Positions 60,129-64,000 of a DNA stretch of 64,000 nt are shown piece after piece. Numbering within the stretch: position 1 is the stretch's first letter; each line of letters starts with the position of its first letter. The translations under genes were made by a program, and so were the position numbers. The DNA comes from Ramlibacter albus (lineage in GTDB: Bacteria; Pseudomonadota; Gammaproteobacteria; Burkholderiales; Burkholderiaceae_C): positions 124,001-188,000 of the forward strand of contig NZ_JACORU010000011.1 of the NCBI RefSeq assembly GCF_014297445.1, in the 5' to 3' direction. The notes beneath the pieces were generated by a model, which made no database searches, was not told the origin of the DNA, and saw nothing but the letters and a program-made list of their open reading frames with translations.

Positions 60129-60751
60129 ACACCACTGTCATTTCCATTGGGCACAAACGCTCCCGGGGTTCCGAAACGCGCAACGCGATCGCGGAAGGTG
60201 AGGTCATCTGGCCGGTGAGCGACCTGCCCGATCAGAAGCAGACCGGGCAGTGGCTGAACGAGACGATCGCCGGCAAGCCTTATGAAGGAATCGCGCTCTC
60301 CTTGTGGACGCACCATCCGAACTTTCGGCTGGCGACGGAAAAGCTGGCGGGCTTCATCACGCCGAGGTGGCCCGCCGCGAATGGCGAGCCGCTGCTGGGC
60401 GTCGCAGTAGAGCGCGCCGCCCGAGCAGCGGAAGAAGCGATCGACCGCGCGCAATCGTTCGAAGGCCGCGTCGTGGGCGTGTACCTGTATGGCCTCGCGA
60501 GCATTGTGGAAGACGTGGCAAAGCTCTCGATCCGCGGGATCGACCGCGATGGTGCATCTCGCGGGTGGGAGTACTTCTCGGTTCCGCTCCTCCAATGGGC
60601 GCGCGGACATGGTATCGAGCAGCTGCTCGTGCGCCAGATTCCGGGGTCGCCCGCGTCCGTCTTGCTGCACGGACTGCGCAATAGCCTGATCGCGCATATC
60701 GCCAGCGCGACCGACGCGGGTTGTCTTGCCAAGTACGCCCCACACGGTTGA
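60125..60751 (+). CDS. Hypothetical conjugation-operon protein
   Basis: 208 residues, overlapping traD by 4 bp (ATGA). No domain or membrane helix is recognised; the sequence is Ala/Arg-rich with a compact alpha/beta look. The position between traD and the DUF4400 gene corresponds to small genes of unknown function in SXT-like transfer operons. Confidence 0.6.
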   Translation: MNTTVISIGHKRSRGSETRNAIAEGEVIWPVSDLPDQKQTGQWLNETIAGKPYEGIALSLWTHHPNFRLATEKLAGFITPRWPAANGEPLLGVAVERAARAAEEAIDRAQSFEGRVVGVYLYGLASIVEDVAKLSIRGIDRDGASRGWEYFSVPLLQWARGHGIEQLLVRQIPGSPASVLLHGLRNSLIAHIASATDAGCLAKYAPHG

Positions 60752-60753
60752 CC

Positions 60754-61392
60754 ATGAAGAACTCCCAGCATCTCGGATTCTGGTTGCTGCTTGCCGCGCT
60801 TGGATTCTTCATCGCGCCTATGCTGCGGACCACGGACGAAATGGACTCCTTCCTGCGTACGGAAGTTCAGCAAACGCGGCTTGCGATGGGCGACCGGCTG
60901 GGCGGTCTTGTGACGTCCGTTGCCAACGGCCTCTTTTCCAACACACCACTGGCAATGCTCGCGGGCGAACTGAAGGCGGCGCAGCACACGAAGGCCGAGC
61001 AGGAGTTGGGCGCGCGAGTGGCTGGCCCAGTGGGGGAGTTCGCGTCCCAGGTTCACAACGGCTATCTCAAGCGCATGGTGAAACAAGCCTACGTCGTAGC
61101 GATGCGCTTCGCCATCGTCGTTTTCTGGCTTGTCGCGCTGCTGCCCGTCTTTGTGGCGGCCGTCTATGACGGGCTCATGCTGCGCAGCGTGAAGCTCGCC
61201 GAATTCGGGTCCATGCGTCCTGCAACCTTCACCCTCGCCGGATTGATCGTTATCCCGGTCTTGGCTTTGCCGCTCCTGTATCTCACGCTACCGTTCCATA
61301 TGTCACCACTGCTTGCGCCGGCGTGGGCCGCACTTGTGGCGCTCCCGCTGTCGTTGCTGGTATCCAACTCGCAGCCGCTCTTCGGCCGCTGA
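60754..61392 (+). CDS. DUF4400-family membrane protein
   Basis: 212 residues. Four hydrophobic helices: 8-25, about 118-138, about 160-180 and 185-205. A cytoplasmic or periplasmic stretch with QQTRLAMGDRLGGLVTSVANGLF lies between helix 1 and 2. The layout matches DUF4400, an integrating-conjugative-element membrane protein family that usually follows traD. Its function is not known. Confidence 0.65.
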   Translation: MKNSQHLGFWLLLAALGFFIAPMLRTTDEMDSFLRTEVQQTRLAMGDRLGGLVTSVANGLFSNTPLAMLAGELKAAQHTKAEQELGARVAGPVGEFASQVHNGYLKRMVKQAYVVAMRFAIVVFWLVALLPVFVAAVYDGLMLRSVKLAEFGSMRPATFTLAGLIVIPVLALPLLYLTLPFHMSPLLAPAWAALVALPLSLLVSNSQPLFGR

Positions 61393-61408
61393 TCGAGCTG
61401 CTCCCGCT

Positions 61409-61434
61409 CCAACGCACATCCAAGCGTGCGTTGG
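61409..61434. promoter_or_regulatory. Hairpin before virB11-like gene, related to the one at 56264
   Basis: CCAACGCAC (61409-61417) and GTGCGTTGG (61426-61434) pair around 8 nt and are followed by ATGCGG and CACAGAATTTCAGG directly before ATG 61475. Both this and the palindrome at 56264 are preceded by TTCGGCCGCT. Confidence 0.6.
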
Positions 61435-61474
61435 ATGCGGATGCTGACGCGAATGTCCGCCACAGAATTTCAGG

Positions 61475-62470
61475 ATGGACGCATCGACGACTTCAAACCG
61501 CTTGGCAACCGCGAGCACGCGTGTTGGGTACAAGTCGCAGATCCTTTCCCAGATCATGGACACCCTCGGGTCCATCCGCCAGGTCTTTGACGACCCGGAC
61601 GTGAACGAGATCATGATCAACGCCCCGAACGAGGTGTTCATCGCCAAGAACGGCCGAAACGTCCGTTTTCCGGTCACGCTGTCCAGAGGCGAGATCGAAG
61701 CGGCTATCACCTTGATCGCCGCGCTCGTGACCAAGGAAGTCGGCGAGAAGTCGCGCTCGCGCATCTTGTCAGCGCGTCTCCCCGGTTTCCGGGTCGAGGC
61801 CATCCTTCCGCCGGTCGCCGTAAATGGGCCGTCCATGTGCATTCGACGGCACGCAGCGCGGGTCTTCACTTTGGAGGAGTACGTCACGCAAGGCGTCATT
61901 TCCGAGAAATACGCGCAGATCCTTGTGGACGGCGTCTCCAAGCGAGAGACGTTCCTGGTGGTAGGCGGCACGGCATCCGGAAAGACCACGTTCCTCAATA
62001 CCGCGCTGTCCCTCATCCCGAAGGAAGAACGGCTGTTCGTGATCGAGTCCGTCCAGGAGCTCCAGATTCGGGCGGAGAACCACGTGCTGGTCGAGTGTGA
62101 CGAGGAGCATGGTGTCACACCTCGGAAAGCGGTTCGGACAGCCATGCGGTACGCGCCAGGTCGAATCTTCATGGGTGAGCTGCGTGGCCCCGAGGCCTAC
62201 GACTGGGCGGATGCGGCGAACACCGGCCATCCGGGTGGCGGCGCGACGATTCACGCGAACAGCGCCACGCGCTCGCTTCCACGGCTTGAGAACCTGATGC
62301 TGATGGCGAACATGGGCATTCCGTACGAGCCGCTGCGGGCACTGATCGCAGAGACCGTGCAGCTCGTGTTCTACATCCAGCGCGAAGGCAAGGTGCGGAC
62401 GGTCTCCCAGGTGAGCCGTCTTCATGGGTACAACCGCGCGAGCGGCGAGTACGAGATCGAAACATTCTGA
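61475..62470 (+). CDS. trbB: VirB11/TrbB-type conjugation ATPase
   Basis: 331 residues from ATG 61475. An N-terminal domain (VFDDPDVNEIMINAPNEVFI) precedes the RecA-like domain with Walker A VGGTASGKTTF (about residue 164), VIESVQELQIRAENHV (Asp box region), RIFMGELRGPEAYDW (Walker B region) and GATIHANSA (His box). A hexameric ATPase at the cytoplasmic base of the type IV secretion system. It heads the trbB-C-D-E order of trb operons. Confidence 0.9.
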   Translation: MDASTTSNRLATASTRVGYKSQILSQIMDTLGSIRQVFDDPDVNEIMINAPNEVFIAKNGRNVRFPVTLSRGEIEAAITLIAALVTKEVGEKSRSRILSARLPGFRVEAILPPVAVNGPSMCIRRHAARVFTLEEYVTQGVISEKYAQILVDGVSKRETFLVVGGTASGKTTFLNTALSLIPKEERLFVIESVQELQIRAENHVLVECDEEHGVTPRKAVRTAMRYAPGRIFMGELRGPEAYDWADAANTGHPGGGATIHANSATRSLPRLENLMLMANMGIPYEPLRALIAETVQLVFYIQREGKVRTVSQVSRLHGYNRASGEYEIETF

Positions 62471-62491
62471 TTTTCAACCCCGGAGAGTTCA

Positions 62492-62863
62492 ATGCAAGCC
62501 AACCTGATCCAGATTCCCGCAGTGCCCGCGTTCGGCCGCGGAAGCGCCTTCTACCTCGCCGCGGTCGTGCTGATCGTTCTGGCGCTCATGTCGCCCGGCG
62601 GCGCGCATGCGGCTGCGTTCGACATCCCGTTCCTTCAGGAGTTCGGCTGTCCGATCATCCAATGGATGAAGGGGCCGCTCGCAGTCTTCATCTTCATCGC
62701 GGTGATCATCGCCGTGTGCGTGATGGGGATGATCATGAAGATGGACTGGAGCCGCATCATCTCCGTCGCCATCATCTTCGGCATCCTCACCGGCTTGGGC
62801 GGCTTCCTGGCGAACAACAGCTACATCCAGCGAGTGACCGGCCTGTCGGCCTGCCTGCAGTAA
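62492..62863 (+). CDS. trbC: VirB2/TrbC-type conjugative pilin
   Basis: 123 residues. A hydrophobic signal ends with GGAHAAAF, a good cleavage site (about 40/41). Two further hydrophobic helices (about 60-85 and 90-110) fit the mature pilin, with an end at VTGLSACLQ. CGGAGAG lies before ATG 62492. The gene is directly between virB11 and virB3, as in trb operons. Confidence 0.85.
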   Translation: MQANLIQIPAVPAFGRGSAFYLAAVVLIVLALMSPGGAHAAAFDIPFLQEFGCPIIQWMKGPLAVFIFIAVIIAVCVMGMIMKMDWSRIISVAIIFGILTGLGGFLANNSYIQRVTGLSACLQ

Positions 62864-62866
62864 GAC

Positions 62867-63172
62867 ATGGCGTCGCGCAGCAGTCCGTTCCACGCAGCGC
62901 TGCATCGTCCGCGCCTCATCCTGGGCGTCGAGAAGGGGTTTTTCGCTGGGCTGGTGATCGCAGGAACGATGTTCCTCGGGCTCCACCTCTACTCGGGATT
63001 CTTCTTCTTGCCCCTCTTCTTCCTGATCGGGCGATGGCTCTCGAAACGCGACGACCAGTTCGTGGCGCTGCTGTTGCGGTACTTGCAGGAGGGGCATGTC
63101 TTCGACTCGACTCCCCGCACGACCGATAGGCAGGAAAGAGCGCGCGGCTGGGGTCGTGACCTTCCAACATGA
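62867..63172 (+). CDS. trbD: VirB3/TrbD-like membrane protein
   Basis: 101 residues, starting 3 bp after the pilin stop. HAALHRPRLILGVEKGFFAGLVIAGTMFLGLHLYSGFFFLPLFFLIGRWL has the Arg-Pro start and two close helices of VirB3/TrbD. The C-terminal tail is charged. It normally assembles with VirB4 at the inner membrane. Confidence 0.85.
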   Translation: MASRSSPFHAALHRPRLILGVEKGFFAGLVIAGTMFLGLHLYSGFFFLPLFFLIGRWLSKRDDQFVALLLRYLQEGHVFDSTPRTTDRQERARGWGRDLPT

Positions 63173-63184
63173 CGAGGATCTCAG

Positions 63185-64000
63185 GTGCTGACGTTTGAAG
63201 ATTTGTTCACGAAGCCTCGGCGGGCGGCCCGGAGCTTCGCCGAGCTGCTGCCGTGGTTCGGGCTCGTGGCGCCTGGCCTAGTGCTTTGCAAGGATGGTTC
63301 ACTGCTTGCCGGCTTCGAGTTCAGCGGCGACGACGTGGAGGGCAAGGAAGACTTCGCGGCCGATCAGCGCATCGAACTCCTGCAGAACGCGCTTCGCACG
63401 CTGACGGACCGCTGCACCTTGTGGACGTTCCAAGAGCGTCGCTTCACGAGCGGCTATCTCGACAACGAGTTTTCGAACCCGGTGGCGCGACTGATCGACA
63501 GGCAATGGGAGAAGGCCTGCGGGCAGCGCAGGAACGCTCGCCTGCGCCAAACCATGTACCTGGGCTACAACTTTCCCAACCGGTCGGAAGCGTTCTTCGA
63601 GGCCGTCGGCTCGGCGCTTCGGGAGTCGGATGGCCGCGTACTCCCTGCGTTCACGCAACTAGTGCGGCAGCGCCTGAGCGAACGTGGCGCACTCTCGCGC
63701 GTGAGAGGTCAGCTGGGTGACATGGCTCACGAGTTCGAGAAGATCATTTCGGACTTCAGTGGCGTGGTGGACCGGGCCATAGGCTTCCATCGGCTCATTG
63801 AAGGCGAGCTGCTGGGCGAACTGTACGGCCGGGCGAACCTCGCGTCTGCGGGTGGTCCAGTTGATCCGCCGGACCTCGACCAGCTTGCCTACCTGAACAC
63901 GCTGTTGGCCACGGACGACGTCGATCGACAGCACGACCTGTTCCGATTCCGCGGCCCCAGCAAGACGGTATGGGTTGGCGCGCTTTCGACAACAGGCACG
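63185..64000 (+). CDS. trbE: VirB4/TrbE-type ATPase (N-terminal part, runs off window)
   Basis: 272 codons from GTG 63185 (GAGG upstream, after TGA of trbD) to the window edge, still open. The N-terminal non-ATPase domain is present: ARSFAELLPWFGLVAPGLVLCKDGSLLAGFEFSG, then LRTLTDRCTLWTFQERR and DQLAYLNTLLATDD, as in TrbE/CagE. The Walker motifs would lie beyond the window. Confidence 0.85.
   Translation, partial: MLTFEDLFTKPRRAARSFAELLPWFGLVAPGLVLCKDGSLLAGFEFSGDDVEGKEDFAADQRIELLQNALRTLTDRCTLWTFQERRFTSGYLDNEFSNPVARLIDRQWEKACGQRRNARLRQTMYLGYNFPNRSEAFFEAVGSALRESDGRVLPAFTQLVRQRLSERGALSRVRGQLGDMAHEFEKIISDFSGVVDRAIGFHRLIEGELLGELYGRANLASAGGPVDPPDLDQLAYLNTLLATDDVDRQHDLFRFRGPSKTVWVGALSTTGT

Overview
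The window looks like part of a large conjugative plasmid (or a plasmid-like mobile element) from a GC-rich betaproteobacterium, most likely Burkholderiales. It carries a Rep_3-type initiator next to an iteron-like region, a ParA/ParB pair with three identical parS-like palindromes, a PRTRC cassette, plasmid-type SSB, primase and nuclease genes, a class Ia ribonucleotide reductase, and the start of a trb/VirB type IV secretion operon. I see no rRNA, tRNA, CRISPR array or intact insertion sequence. Family names come from reading the translated sequence; no database search was run.

Layout. 1-9.8 kb: accessory genes that look defence-related (PHP+ATPase TrlF-like protein cut by the left edge, AbiE-like toxin-antitoxin pair, DinG-like helicase, DUF4365-like nuclease fold, SieB-like membrane protein and two unknowns). 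10.4-17.1 kb: replication and maintenance, all leftward (large tyrosine-recombinase-like gene, parB, parA, rep), then an origin-like region full of GTATGC motifs. 17.1-24 kb: RecE-like nuclease, Cys-rich Gp3/RDF-like protein, bactofilin, and a TraB-like nitrilase. 24.2-30.5 kb: a complete PRTRC cassette (ParB-like, E, C, F, B, A, ThiF), which amounts to a bacterial ubiquitin-like conjugation and deconjugation set. 30.6-33.4 kb: a leftward UvrD-like helicase and an unknown protein. 33.9-47.8 kb: small membrane proteins, a CobS-like MoxR ATPase, SSB, nrdAB, DUF3150, a CobT-like VWA/HExxH protein and a primase, a gene set reminiscent of the IncC/SXT backbone.

48-56.3 kb is a signalling and conjugation-control block: a haem-oxygenase-like diiron enzyme, a receiver-domain protein, a LuxR-type HTH regulator and a six-helix membrane histidine kinase of CqsS/LqsS type. 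Three near-identical 20-bp lux-box-like dyads (CT-N12-AG) lie in this block. A Cro/CI-like regulator and FlhD/FlhC-like activators (compare SetR and SetCD/AcaCD) follow. 56.3-64 kb: a MOBH/TraI-like protein that has lost the family's catalytic histidines, a TraD coupling protein with an altered Walker A, a DUF4400 protein, then virB11/trbB, virB2, virB3 and the beginning of virB4.

Two things stand out beyond the gene list. First, several rightward units are headed by the same module: a promoter with ATCGYTTG at -35 and about 17 bp to an xAxAxT box, then a 5' leader with alternating GGG and CCC arms that can pair in mutually exclusive ways, placed just before the ribosome-binding site. Second, the lux-box-like sites suggest a plasmid-borne quorum circuit. 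One box sits before the operon for the putative signal enzyme, one before a small gene, and one drives into the antisense strand of the CI-like repressor beside the FlhDC-like activators. That is a plausible, untested way to couple cell density to conjugation.
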